A DNA stretch of 64,000 nucleotides, from contig JAFEGX010000125.1 in NCBI GenBank assembly GCA_018239675.1, forward strand, positions 23,595 to 87,594, written 5' to 3'. The DNA is from Verrucomicrobiota bacterium. GTDB lineage: Bacteria > Verrucomicrobiota > Verrucomicrobiia > Opitutales > Opitutaceae. Under the pieces are notes generated by a model. It did not search any database and was not told the origin of the DNA. It worked only from the letters and a program-made list of their open reading frames with translations. The position numbers and the translations under genes were made by a program. This document shows positions 43,450-51,701 of this stretch, piece after piece (position 1 is the stretch's first letter; each line of letters starts with the position of its first letter).

Positions 43450-43545
43450 ATCCCGTACGCCCCGCCGGCTCCGATCCCCATCCTCCCTTACCGCCTGACC
43501 CGCCGATGAGCACCTTCCTTCCTCCCGCCCATTGTGCTGGCCGGT

Positions 43546-43562
43546 GTCACGGATTGCGTGAC
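43546..43562. repeat. 17-bp palindromic spacer element, copy 3
   Basis: GTCACGGATTGCGTGAC. Its reverse complement GTCACGCAATCCGTGAC aligns with copies 1 and 2, and the flank CGGCCCGCCCCTCGT also aligns with the flank of copy 2. It lies in the 181-base spacer in front of the first ABC permease gene. Confidence 0.75.
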
Positions 43563-43630
43563 ACGAGGGGCGGGCCGTGGGCGGGGGCGGTGCGGATGCG
43601 AGGAGCGGGCGATGGGAAAGGCGGGGTGAC

Positions 43631-44527
43631 ATGAAGGCCGAGGCTCGGCAGGGCTGGCTCTTCGTGTCGCCGTGGGTGATCGGCTTCGTGCTGCTCACGG
43701 CGGGGCCAATGCTGTACTCGCTGTACCTGAGCTTCACGTCGGCGTCACTGCTTTCGGTGCCGCAGTGGATCGGCGGCGAAAACTACCGCCGGATGGCGTC
43801 CGATCCGCTGTTCTACCGGAGCCTCGCCAACACCGCAGTGTACGCCGGGATGGGCGTGCCGACGGGCCTGCTGCTCGCGCTGGGGCTGGCGCTGCTGCTC
43901 AATGCGCCGGTCCGCGGCATCGGGTTCTTCCGGGCGTTGTTTTTCCTGCCGTCGGTCACGAACACCGTGGCGCTTTCGCTCCTCTGGCTGTGGCTGCTGA
44001 ACCCGGAATTCGGCCTGCTCAACACCGCGCTGCGGGCGGTCGGAATCGAGGGACCGCTCTGGCTGCAGAGCGAGGCGTGGGCGAAGCCGGCGCTGGTGCT
44101 GATGTCGCTGTGGACCGTCGGGGGCCAGGCTGTGATTTTCCTGGCGGCACTCCAGGGCGTGCCGCGGGAGCTGGGCGAGGCCGCGGCGATCGACGGCGCG
44201 GGCGCGGTGCGGCGGTTCTTCGCCGTCACGCTGCCGATGATCTCCCCGGCGCTGCTGTTCAACCTGATCATGGGTCTCGTCGGCGCGCTGCAGGTGTTCA
44301 CCCAGGCGTTCGTGATGACCGGCGGCGTGCAGCCGGGCAGCGAGGGCGGCCCGAACCAGGCCACGCTCTTCATCGTGCTCTACATCTACAAGAAGGCGTT
44401 CCAGGAATTTGACATGGGCTATGCGTCGGCCCTGGCCTGGGCGCTGTTCGTCCTGATTGTCGGCTGCTCGGCGCTGGCCTTCCGGCTGGCGCGCGAACGT
44501 GTGCATTACGAGGGGGGCCAGCCATGA
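43631..44527 (+). CDS. Sugar ABC transporter permease, MalF/UgpA type (set 1)
   Basis: 298 residues from the ATG at 43631. Six hydrophobic helices, starting with QGWLFVSPWVIGFVLLTAGP. The cytoplasmic EAA loop that docks the ATPase reads RELGEAAAIDGAGAVRRFFA (about residues 183-202) and is followed by VTLPMISPALLFNLIMG. The N-terminal SPWVIGF and MLYSLYLSFT are typical of carbohydrate-uptake CUT1 permeases. It forms a heterodimer with the permease encoded next, which overlaps it by ATGA. The binding protein gene follows. No ATPase gene is present in this set. Confidence 0.94.
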   Translation: MKAEARQGWLFVSPWVIGFVLLTAGPMLYSLYLSFTSASLLSVPQWIGGENYRRMASDPLFYRSLANTAVYAGMGVPTGLLLALGLALLLNAPVRGIGFFRALFFLPSVTNTVALSLLWLWLLNPEFGLLNTALRAVGIEGPLWLQSEAWAKPALVLMSLWTVGGQAVIFLAALQGVPRELGEAAAIDGAGAVRRFFAVTLPMISPALLFNLIMGLVGALQVFTQAFVMTGGVQPGSEGGPNQATLFIVLYIYKKAFQEFDMGYASALAWALFVLIVGCSALAFRLARERVHYEGGQP

Positions 44528-45381
44528 GTGTCCCGCCCCGCAGCTCCGCCGGCGCCGTCGCACGGATCAGCCTGACCTACCTCGCGCTGGTGGCGCTCGG
44601 CGCGCTGTTCAGTGTGCCGGTGGCGTGGATGCTGAGCTCGTCGCTCCACGAGCTGGCCGCGGTGTTCGCACAGCCGTACCGGTGGCTGCCGTCACCGCTG
44701 CACTGGGAGAACTACGTGCGGGCCGTGACCCTGCTGCCGGTGGGCCGCTTCCTGGTGAACACGATCGTGATCACGGTGCCGGTGATGGCGGCCACGCTCG
44801 TCTCTTCGGCGCTGGTGGCCTATGGCTTCGCGCGCTTCCGCTTCCCGGGCCGCGATGCGCTCTTCGCGCTGTGCCTCGCGACGATGATGCTGCCGGGGCA
44901 GGTGACGATGATCCCGCTCTACCTGCTCTTCGCGCGGCTGGGCTGGGTGGACACCTACCTGCCGCTGATCGTGCCGAGCCTGTTCGGGTCGCCGTTCTAC
45001 ATCTTCCTGCTCCGGCAGTTTTTCCTGACGATCCCCGGTGACAGCGAGGAGGCGGCGCTGATCGACGGCGCATCGCGCCTGCGCATCTGGTGGAGCGTGG
45101 TCCTGCCCCAGGCCCGCCCGGCGGTGGCGACCGTGCTGATCTTCACGTTCATCGGCACCTGGAACGACTTTTTCGGGCCGCTGCTGTATCTCAACAGTCC
45201 CGAGAAGGCGACGCTCACGCTGGGTCTGAACCTGATGAAGACCCAGGTGCTCGGCTCGGGCGTCGTCGAGTGGAACGTGCTGATGGCGGCCTCGCTGCTC
45301 GTGCTGCTCCCCAACGTCGTGCTGTTCTTCGTCGCGCAGCGGCAGTTCATCCGCGGAATCTCGATGGGCGCCGGCAAATGA
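44524..45381 (+). CDS. Sugar ABC transporter permease, MalG/UgpE type (set 1)
   Basis: 285 residues. The start overlaps the first permease (ATGA). Six helices, the MalG-type opening LFSVPVAWMLSSSLHELAAV, and the EAA loop GDSEEAALIDGASRLRIWWS (about residues 174-193) followed by VVLPQARPAVATVLIFTFIG. GTWNDFFGPLLYLNSPEKAT is the classic CUT1 segment between the last helices. With its partner it would import oligosaccharides delivered by the lipoprotein encoded downstream. The stop is followed by a 128-base spacer with repeat words before that gene. Confidence 0.94.
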   Translation: MSVPPRSSAGAVARISLTYLALVALGALFSVPVAWMLSSSLHELAAVFAQPYRWLPSPLHWENYVRAVTLLPVGRFLVNTIVITVPVMAATLVSSALVAYGFARFRFPGRDALFALCLATMMLPGQVTMIPLYLLFARLGWVDTYLPLIVPSLFGSPFYIFLLRQFFLTIPGDSEEAALIDGASRLRIWWSVVLPQARPAVATVLIFTFIGTWNDFFGPLLYLNSPEKATLTLGLNLMKTQVLGSGVVEWNVLMAASLLVLLPNVVLFFVAQRQFIRGISMGAGK

Positions 45382-45399
45382 ACGCGATGAGGCTTTTTT

Positions 45400-45435
45400 C
45401 ACCGAGCACACGGAGGAGCCGCCAAGGCCACGGAG
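45400..45435. repeat. CACCGAGCACACGGAG-type spacer words
   Basis: CACCGAGCACACGGAGG followed by CCACGGAG lies in the spacer between permease and binding protein. It is the same word family as the 28-base inverted repeat at 61409-61487. It breaks the otherwise tight gene packing of the operon. Confidence 0.5.
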
Positions 45436-45509
45436 TTCCGATCCGGCTTGGATCAGAGCATGCTGGTTCTGCCCTCCACGCCTGGCGCCGCGGCCTCGGG
45501 GCCTCCGTC

Positions 45510-46832
45510 GTGCGCCCTGGGATGATTCTCCTCACGTTCCTCATCGCCGGCTGCGGCCGGCCGGCGGCGGATGACCGGACGATCGTGTACAACTGCGCGG
45601 CCAGCACGGCGGACATCGCCTCGCTGCAGCGCGACGCGCGGGAGCTGAAGGCCCGGACCGGAATCGACCTGAAGCTGAATCCCTTCAGCGGCGAGGAGAA
45701 GCTGTACGCGATGATCGCGGCCGGCCAGGCGCCGGACGTGTTCTACACCAACGGCGCGGTGCGGGACCGGCTGGCGGCCGAGGGCCGCGTGCTCGACCTG
45801 CGGCCGCTGGCGGAGCACGACCCGTTCTTCGCGCGCCTGCGGCCCGAGGTGCGGACGGCCGCTCCGTCGCTCGACGGCGGGATCTACAGCGTGAGCAACT
45901 GGACCCTCACCTGCGGCGTGTACTACAACCGCGCCGCGTTCGCCGCCGCGGGCCTGCCACCGCCGCGGCCGGACTGGACCTGGGATGAGTTTGTCGCCGC
46001 CGCCCGGCGCCTGACGGTGCCGGGCCGGGAAGCCGGCCGCCCGCAGCAGTACGGGGTCTTCATCCCGGCGCACTTCGTCGAGGTCCTGGAGCAGATGAAC
46101 CATGCGCCGATCCCGCGCGACGCGCTTTTTCTCCAGCTTCCGCCCGAGTCGCAGGAGGTGTACGCCGCGTACCTCGGCCTGATCCATGACGGCCTCATGC
46201 CGGACATCCGCCGGGTCCAGGCCATGGGCATGCAGGCGTCGCAGATGCTCCAGTCGGGCCGCGTTGCGATGCTGGTCGAGGCGGTCCCGCATGCCGGGCT
46301 GATCGAAACCCTCACGATCGACTGGGGCGTCGCGCCGATGCCGCGGTTCGGGACCAAGGAGCCGCGCTATTTCCGGTCGGCGAGCGGCGGCCTGTCGATC
46401 AGCGCCGCGACCCGGCGGCCGGCCGACGCGTGGCGGACGCTGACCTGGCTCGTGGGCGAGGCGGCGACCTACCAGCCCAACCCGGTGCTGGCCGACGTGG
46501 ATTTCGCCGGCGCGTGGGAGGCGAAGTACCCGCGGCTGCGCGGGACCGGCTTCCGCGAGGTGTGGAACCTCAGCGAGCAGCATGCGGGCGGGGACCCGAG
46601 GTTTTTCGTGCGCTTTGCGAGCTGGTCGATGGCGCCGGTCATGTCGCGACTCCAGCCGTGGCTGGACCGGCTCTGGGCGGGGGATGCGACGCTGGACCAG
46701 GTCGTGGCCGCCGTGCCGGAGATCAATGCCGGCGTGCGCCAGGATCTCGAGCGACTGGCCAAGTCATCGGGGCTCAAACCCGCGTGGAAGGCCGCGCTCG
46801 AGCGGGCGCTGGCGGCGGCGCCGAAACCGTGA
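45510..46832 (+). CDS. Sugar ABC transporter substrate-binding lipoprotein (set 1)
   Basis: 440 residues if started at GTG 45510, which puts one arginine in front of the lipoprotein signal (MRPGMILLTFLIAGC, Cys 15). An ATG at 45522 is the alternative, and one at 45378 would read through the repeat. The mature protein is a family 1 sugar-binding protein: ELKARTGIDLKLNPFSGEEK, IAAGQAPDVFYTNGAVRDRL, PRPDWTWDEFVAAARRLTVP and the late GGLSISAATRRPADAWRTLT. It is a true lipid-anchored CUT1 receptor, unlike the anchored paralogues at 28-36 kb. It works with the two permeases just upstream. Confidence 0.87.
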   Translation: MRPGMILLTFLIAGCGRPAADDRTIVYNCAASTADIASLQRDARELKARTGIDLKLNPFSGEEKLYAMIAAGQAPDVFYTNGAVRDRLAAEGRVLDLRPLAEHDPFFARLRPEVRTAAPSLDGGIYSVSNWTLTCGVYYNRAAFAAAGLPPPRPDWTWDEFVAAARRLTVPGREAGRPQQYGVFIPAHFVEVLEQMNHAPIPRDALFLQLPPESQEVYAAYLGLIHDGLMPDIRRVQAMGMQASQMLQSGRVAMLVEAVPHAGLIETLTIDWGVAPMPRFGTKEPRYFRSASGGLSISAATRRPADAWRTLTWLVGEAATYQPNPVLADVDFAGAWEAKYPRLRGTGFREVWNLSEQHAGGDPRFFVRFASWSMAPVMSRLQPWLDRLWAGDATLDQVVAAVPEINAGVRQDLERLAKSSGLKPAWKAALERALAAAPKP

Positions 46833-46836
46833 CGCC

Positions 46837-48213
46837 ATGAAGACTCCGGCGGGATTTACCTTCCAGCGAACCGGCCGGGACGGCGGCCGGGTCCGGCTGG
46901 GTCGCCGCCGGGTGGCCGTGATTCGCCGGCTCGAGCTCGTGGATTTCCGGCCCGTGGCCGGCGCTCCCGCCGTGGTCGGGACCGACGTCGGCGTCCCACT
47001 CTACTGGCGCCAGTACGCGAACCACCAGGATCCGGAGCGCCGCCTCAACTCGCACAGTCGGCTCGAGGTCCTCCGCTCGGGTCACGCGGGCCTGGTGCTC
47101 CGGGCGACCGGGGCGACGCGGTCGCGCGGGGCGCTGAGCACGTACGAGGTCGCGTTTGGCGTGGCGCGGGACGGGACCGTGGTCGTCGAGGTGCGGGCCC
47201 GGCTGGAAGTCCCGCCGCGGGTCGGCTGGCGCGTCACCCCGCAGGCGGACCATGGCGAACTGGCCTTCCTGACCCTGTGGCCGGCGGGAGTGTTCTCGCC
47301 GACGGGCGCGGAGCCGAAACGCTATCAAGCCTGCCTGCTCCAGCACGGCGGGAGGGTGGAGGCGGTCGCCCACCATCACCTCGAGAGTCCCGACAAGCAG
47401 CGCCTCCGCCTGCGGCCGGGCGACCGGTTTGCCTGGGTGACGGAGGACTGGAATCCGGTGGTGACGCTACGCGAGGGCGACCGCGCCGAGGCCGGCGTCT
47501 GCGCGTACATGTGGGACACGCATTTTGGCCTGCGGGCCGGGCGCGGCGGGGCGCAAACGCTGGGTCCCGGCACGGTGCGGACCGCGGCGTATGCGCTGGG
47601 CGTGATCGGTCGCGCCGAGGCCCGGCGCCTCGCGGAGGCCGCGCGGCTGCGATCCCCTGGCCGGGCGGCCGCGACGCCGATGTACACCGGGGCCCGGCAC
47701 AAATTTCGGGCGACCTTTGCTTCGATGACACCCGCGACCGCGAACACGGCATGGCCCTGGCAGCGGGAGGTGACGGAAGGCCGGGCGGTCGACGTCGACC
47801 AGCGGCGCGATGCGACCGTGGGGCGCGGCGACCGGTGCTCGCTGCGGATCCGTCACCGGCGCGCGGCGCGGTCGTGCTGGCAGGCCACGACGCTGGGACC
47901 GTCGTTTGGCGAGCCGGCGTTTCGCTCCGGCGGGCGCCTGCGGCTGACCGGCTGGGTAAAGGTAGCGGGCGATGCCGGAAGCGCCCGGCTGGCGCTGCGG
48001 GTGCATCGCGCGGGCCGCGGCAACGTGTTCGACTCCGCCGCCTACGAGATTTATTCCTGCAGGGCCTCGGGATCGGCGCGCGGCTGGCGGCGCCTGAGTG
48101 TGACCACGCCGCCCCTGCGGCCAGCCCCGGACCGCGTGCACCTGCGGTTGGAGTTCGCGGGGGAGGGCACGGCGTGGTTCGACGACCTGGTATTCATCCG
48201 ACTCGCCCGATGA
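46837..48213 (+). CDS. Uncharacterised protein of the lyase operon, C-terminal carbohydrate-binding-like domain
   Basis: 458 residues, starting four bases after the binding protein stop. I do not recognise the N-terminal 290 residues. They are beta-rich with many aromatic pairs (GTDVGVPLYWRQYANHQDPE, FAWVTEDWNPVVTLREGDRA, AYMWDTHFGLRAG), which could be a supersandwich of the type found in lyase or hydrolase accessory domains. The last 160 residues resemble a CenC-like carbohydrate-binding module: FRSGGRLRLTGWVKVAGDAG, then VHLRLEFAGEGTAWFDDLVF. There is no signal peptide. It overlaps the heparinase-like gene by ATGA, so the two probably act on the same intracellular glycan. Confidence 0.6.
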   Translation: MKTPAGFTFQRTGRDGGRVRLGRRRVAVIRRLELVDFRPVAGAPAVVGTDVGVPLYWRQYANHQDPERRLNSHSRLEVLRSGHAGLVLRATGATRSRGALSTYEVAFGVARDGTVVVEVRARLEVPPRVGWRVTPQADHGELAFLTLWPAGVFSPTGAEPKRYQACLLQHGGRVEAVAHHHLESPDKQRLRLRPGDRFAWVTEDWNPVVTLREGDRAEAGVCAYMWDTHFGLRAGRGGAQTLGPGTVRTAAYALGVIGRAEARRLAEAARLRSPGRAAATPMYTGARHKFRATFASMTPATANTAWPWQREVTEGRAVDVDQRRDATVGRGDRCSLRIRHRRAARSCWQATTLGPSFGEPAFRSGGRLRLTGWVKVAGDAGSARLALRVHRAGRGNVFDSAAYEIYSCRASGSARGWRRLSVTTPPLRPAPDRVHLRLEFAGEGTAWFDDLVFIRLAR

Positions 48214-50405
48214 GCCTCCCCCGGATCCATTTTCGTCGGGTTGCGCCGGGCGTGTTCCGGGCCCGCCTCCGCCGCACCGTGGCTCGCGCGGTGCTCGTGG
48301 AGATCGGCCTGACGCTGCCCGCGGGTTACCTCGAGCGTTTCTGCCGCTACGCCCGCCGTCGTGAGACGGAAAAGCCTCCGACCTTTCTCAACACCCAATA
48401 CGCTGAACGGCCGCCCGGCCGGCGGGTGGGACCGTGGCCCGGCTGGCGCGGCATTCCGGAGCTACCGGTTCTCACCCTCGAAAGCGGCGGTCGGCTTGCG
48501 ACCGGCAAATACTATTTCCTCGGGGACGAGGAGGTGGAGGGCGAGCTGCGGGTGATGTTCCCTTGCGAGGCCGGGCTGAATCGCAGCCTGACGCTTCGCG
48601 TGCCGGACCCGAGGTTCGGTCCGCGGCGCGCCCAGATCGTCGTGCGATTCCCTGATCGTGCGGCGCCCCGGCCGGTGCGCCTGCGTGCCCCGCTGCGCGG
48701 CGGCTTCCATCCCCGGCTCGTGCTGGATGAAGCCGGGGTGGCGCGGCTCCGGCGGGAGATTCGCGGCCCGCGGGCGCCCCACTGGCGGCGGCTCCTCCGG
48801 CTCGTGCGCCAGTCGTGGCGGCTGCCCTATGCGACCACGCCGGAAGGCAAGGTCCTGCCGGGACCGGAGCGGTTGACCGGAGCGGACCGGGCGCTCGTGG
48901 CGGCGATGGTGGCGCTGTTGCGGCCGGACCGCCGGACGGTCGCGTGGGCGCAGCGGACCTACTTTGCCTACCTGCGGGAGACAAAGCGGCCGGACTTCGG
49001 CCCGCTCGGCATCGACACCCAGAGCGGTGAAGTGCTCTACATCCTGTGCGTGGCGTTCGACTGGCTGGCGCCAACCTTCACTCCGGTCCAGCGGGCGCGC
49101 GCGCGGCGCCGCCTCTGGGAAGTGGCGGAAATCTGCCGGCGGCACCTGGGCCCGGAGCGTCGCGATTACGCCCAGGCGCACTACCTCGGCTGCGGGCTCG
49201 GACTGCTGGCGTTCTCATTCCTGTTCTGGGAGGATCACCCGCAGGCGCCGGCCTGGGCGGCGGAACTTCGCGGCGCGCTCGAACGCGTGCTCGCAATGGC
49301 GCCGCGGGACGGATTCTTCCCGCACGGCCTGAATCTCTGGATCTACGAGCACGGTTTCCTGCTGCGGTGGCTGGAACTCTTCCGCCACTGCGCGGGCGAA
49401 GACCTGTGGCACCGTACGCCGTATTTGGCAGCGGCCTCAAGCTTCCGGGCGGCGGCGACGTCGCCGGACGGTCGGCAGGGTGTGACCTTTGGCGACCCGC
49501 AGTACCGGGTGACGGGCGACAGCTGGTGCCATCTGCTCATTGCTAACCGCACCGGTGCGGCGGCGGCCCAGGCGATTGGCGAGCGCCTGCTCCAGCAATT
49601 GCCGACCGGGACAGACCACCGGCATGCGCCGCCGCGCCGCCGCGTCTACGAACTGCTCTGGCATTCGCCGGCGCAACGGGCGCGGCCGCAGGGTGACGGC
49701 GTGCAGGTGTTCCCGGACGGCGGCCAAGTCTTCGTGCGGCGGGGTGACACCCTTGTCACGTTGCGGGCGGGCGCCCCGCTGGGTCGCCAGCGCCGGGCGG
49801 CGGGCGAGGTGGGAGGGTACGGGCATTCGGACCCGTGCAATGGCGCGGTCCTGGTGTGGCGTGGAGAGACGTTCCTGGGCAGCGGTCCGGGACCGCTGTA
49901 CCGGCGCGACACCGCGCTGCACAATCTCGTGACGGTTGACGGCCGCGGGCAGATGGGCGACGGCTGCGTGTGGTACCCGGATTTTCTGGAGGACCGTTTC
50001 ATTCCGGCCGGGCCGCGCGTGACGACGCGGGGCGGGGTCACGCGGATCGAGGTCGAACTCGCGGCCAGCTACCTGCCCCATCTCGGGGTGCAGCGGCATC
50101 GCCGGATCGTGGAGATCGCGCGCGACGGCTCACTGCGCGGCAGCGATGAGATCGAACTGAAAGCGGCCGCGGAAATCGCGTGGCACTGGCACACCTGGGG
50201 CCGGGTGCGGGCGCGCGGCGCGGCGTTCGCGATCAGCGGGCCCGGGTGCCGGGCGATGCTGACGGTGGTACCGGAGGCGGGCACGCAGGTGCGGGTGCAG
50301 CCCGAGCAATTCGTGGCGGCCTATCCCCACGAAGGCACGGTCGGCACGGAGGTGGTTTTCGCCCGATTTGCGCGGCGCACCGGCTTTCGCTGGCGCGTGG
50401 GTTAA
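48210..50405 (+). CDS. Heparinase II/III-like polysaccharide lyase, predicted cytoplasmic
   Basis: 731 residues, coupled to the preceding gene (ATGA). An N-terminal beta segment is followed by an alpha/alpha barrel (about residues 170-470), with RRDYAQAHYLGCGLGLLAFS and RDGFFPHGLNLWIYEHGFLL. A C-terminal beta-sandwich has the heparinase II/III hallmark region GGYGHSDPCNGAVLVWRGET and HNLVTVDGRGQMGDG. In this family the histidine before the core and a tyrosine perform beta-elimination on uronic acid-containing polysaccharides. The family's HAHAD-type motif is only partly kept (GHSDP). No signal peptide is present, so it should act on imported oligosaccharides. The exact substrate is unknown. 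Confidence 0.78.
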   Translation: MSLPRIHFRRVAPGVFRARLRRTVARAVLVEIGLTLPAGYLERFCRYARRRETEKPPTFLNTQYAERPPGRRVGPWPGWRGIPELPVLTLESGGRLATGKYYFLGDEEVEGELRVMFPCEAGLNRSLTLRVPDPRFGPRRAQIVVRFPDRAAPRPVRLRAPLRGGFHPRLVLDEAGVARLRREIRGPRAPHWRRLLRLVRQSWRLPYATTPEGKVLPGPERLTGADRALVAAMVALLRPDRRTVAWAQRTYFAYLRETKRPDFGPLGIDTQSGEVLYILCVAFDWLAPTFTPVQRARARRRLWEVAEICRRHLGPERRDYAQAHYLGCGLGLLAFSFLFWEDHPQAPAWAAELRGALERVLAMAPRDGFFPHGLNLWIYEHGFLLRWLELFRHCAGEDLWHRTPYLAAASSFRAAATSPDGRQGVTFGDPQYRVTGDSWCHLLIANRTGAAAAQAIGERLLQQLPTGTDHRHAPPRRRVYELLWHSPAQRARPQGDGVQVFPDGGQVFVRRGDTLVTLRAGAPLGRQRRAAGEVGGYGHSDPCNGAVLVWRGETFLGSGPGPLYRRDTALHNLVTVDGRGQMGDGCVWYPDFLEDRFIPAGPRVTTRGGVTRIEVELAASYLPHLGVQRHRRIVEIARDGSLRGSDEIELKAAAEIAWHWHTWGRVRARGAAFAISGPGCRAMLTVVPEAGTQVRVQPEQFVAAYPHEGTVGTEVVFARFARRTGFRWRVG

Positions 50406-50432
50406 CCGCCAAGACCGCAAAGGACGCGAAGG
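50402..50432. repeat. CCGCAAAGGACGCGAAGG-type spacer words
   Basis: Right after the lyase stop the spacer reads CCGCCAAGACCGCAAAGG then ACGCGAAGG, a run of near-repeats of the same class as at 20471-20613. It sits between two convergent genes. Confidence 0.5.
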
Positions 50433-50480
50433 TCAGGCGGTCGCAGCGGTGGAAAACAGCGCGGATCTGGCCGCGGAAAA

Positions 50481-51386
50481 TCAGGCCGGTTTGGCCACGA
50501 GGCGCTCGGCGTTTTGCGAGTAGATCTTCTCGGTGACGTCGGCCGGGAGCGGGAGCGTCTGGAGGAAAGCATGGAGTTCCTGGCCGTAGTAGTCGCGGCC
50601 GAAGAGCAGGCGGTCGGCGTAGCGGGTGAGAAACTGCACGGCATGCGCCGGGTCGCGGGCGAGGGCGTTGCGACCGGAGCCGGCAGACAGGTCGGCGACG
50701 AGATTCGGATAGGTGTCGAACAGCCGGTAAAGTCTGCCGCCCGGCGCAACGGGCGATGCAGGATAGGGATCGGCACTCCGGTCGGCGTCGCCGCTGATCT
50801 TGCGCCAGAATCCGGGGGCGTGTCCGACAAAGACGGTTTCCGGGCACGCCTGCAGCGCGCGCTCGAGCCGTTCGACGGTGCCGCCGTACCACGACGGCTG
50901 GAACGTGCGCTCGCCGGTTTGCGGTTGCGGCAGCCAGGGCACGTCCAGGTGCAGCACAACCGGGAGCCGGAGCTTCCCGGCCATCCGGAAGACCGCGAGG
51001 CACCGCGGATCGTCGAAGTGCAGCCGGAACTTCCACTCGCCGCAGATGCGCACATCGTGCATGCGGTGCGCGGCCTCGAGCAACGCGGGGGCGTTGGGCC
51101 AGGCGGGATGCGGGCAATAGCCGACCACGAACCGCCGCGGGTACTGGACGCGCGTGGCGAGGAGGTCGGAGAGGGGGATGCCCGGATGCGAGCCATCGGG
51201 CAGCGTGAGCGCCGGATTGAGGTAGTTCGCATGCTCGGGCGACTGCTCGGCCGGCCCGAGATTCCAGGTGAGCAGCCACGCGTACTCGATCCCGTGCGCG
51301 TCGAGGTCAGCCACCAGGTCATGCTCGTTGCGCTGGTGCCAGCGCACGTGCTGGTGCGAATCGACGAGGCGCGAAGGGGAAGCCAT
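50481..51386 (-). CDS. Amidohydrolase superfamily (TIM-barrel) protein
   Basis: 301 residues from the ATG at 51386 (MASPSRLVDSHQHV). DSHQHVRWHQ provides the metal-binding HxH of the amidohydrolase-2 family. Later elements are LRLPVVLHLDVPWLPQPQTG (barrel His), ACPETVFVGHAPGFWRKISG and the terminal LLFGRDYYGQELHAF with the metal-ligand Asp. The family covers lactonases, decarboxylases and sugar-acid hydrolases. In carbohydrate operons such proteins often act on aldonolactones or uronates. It is transcribed toward the lyase gene and away from the second ABC set, so it may share regulation with that set. Confidence 0.82.
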   Translation of the reverse strand: MASPSRLVDSHQHVRWHQRNEHDLVADLDAHGIEYAWLLTWNLGPAEQSPEHANYLNPALTLPDGSHPGIPLSDLLATRVQYPRRFVVGYCPHPAWPNAPALLEAAHRMHDVRICGEWKFRLHFDDPRCLAVFRMAGKLRLPVVLHLDVPWLPQPQTGERTFQPSWYGGTVERLERALQACPETVFVGHAPGFWRKISGDADRSADPYPASPVAPGGRLYRLFDTYPNLVADLSAGSGRNALARDPAHAVQFLTRYADRLLFGRDYYGQELHAFLQTLPLPADVTEKIYSQNAERLVAKPA

Positions 51387-51701
51387 GGAAGGCGGGAGAG
51401 TGGGCGAACGTTCAACCTTCAACGTTCAACGCTCAACTTTGAAGTTTTTCGCTGGCCGAACGCCGAACGCGGAACACCGAACGTCGAACGTCGATCGAGA
51501 TTCCGCCGTTCGCCCTGAGCGTTGGGCGCCAAAAGTTGAACGTTGAGCGTCCGCCCGAAATAGCCTCGGCGTTGGGCGTCCGGCGTTTGATGTTGGGCAT
51601 TCGTCCGGCTCACGCTCGGCGTGCTTGTCATGCCGCGCTGTTTCCCGCCAAGCTGGGGCTCCCTTCGCCGTCCTTCGCTCGCGGGATTTCGGCGAGCCCC
51701 G
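51387..51701. other. Gene-free divergent spacer built of degenerate heptamers with inverted symmetry
   Basis: 315 bases without coding signal between divergent genes. 51405-51440 is a run of TTCAACG/TTCAACC/CTCAACT words. 51454-51496 is a run of CGAACGC/CGAACAC/CGAACGT words. 51515-51550 contains AAAAGTTGAACGTTGAGCG, the reverse complement of the first run, and further GCGTTGGGCGTC/GTTTGATGTTGGGC words follow to about 51605. It could fold into large imperfect hairpins. Any promoters for the flanking genes must lie within or beside it; none is obvious. Confidence 0.7.

Noticed and set aside
49741..49756. GTGACACCCTTGTCAC considered as a fourth copy of the GTCAC palindrome
   Set aside because: It lies inside the lyase gene, the order of the arms is reversed (GTGAC first) and the CAAT core is absent.
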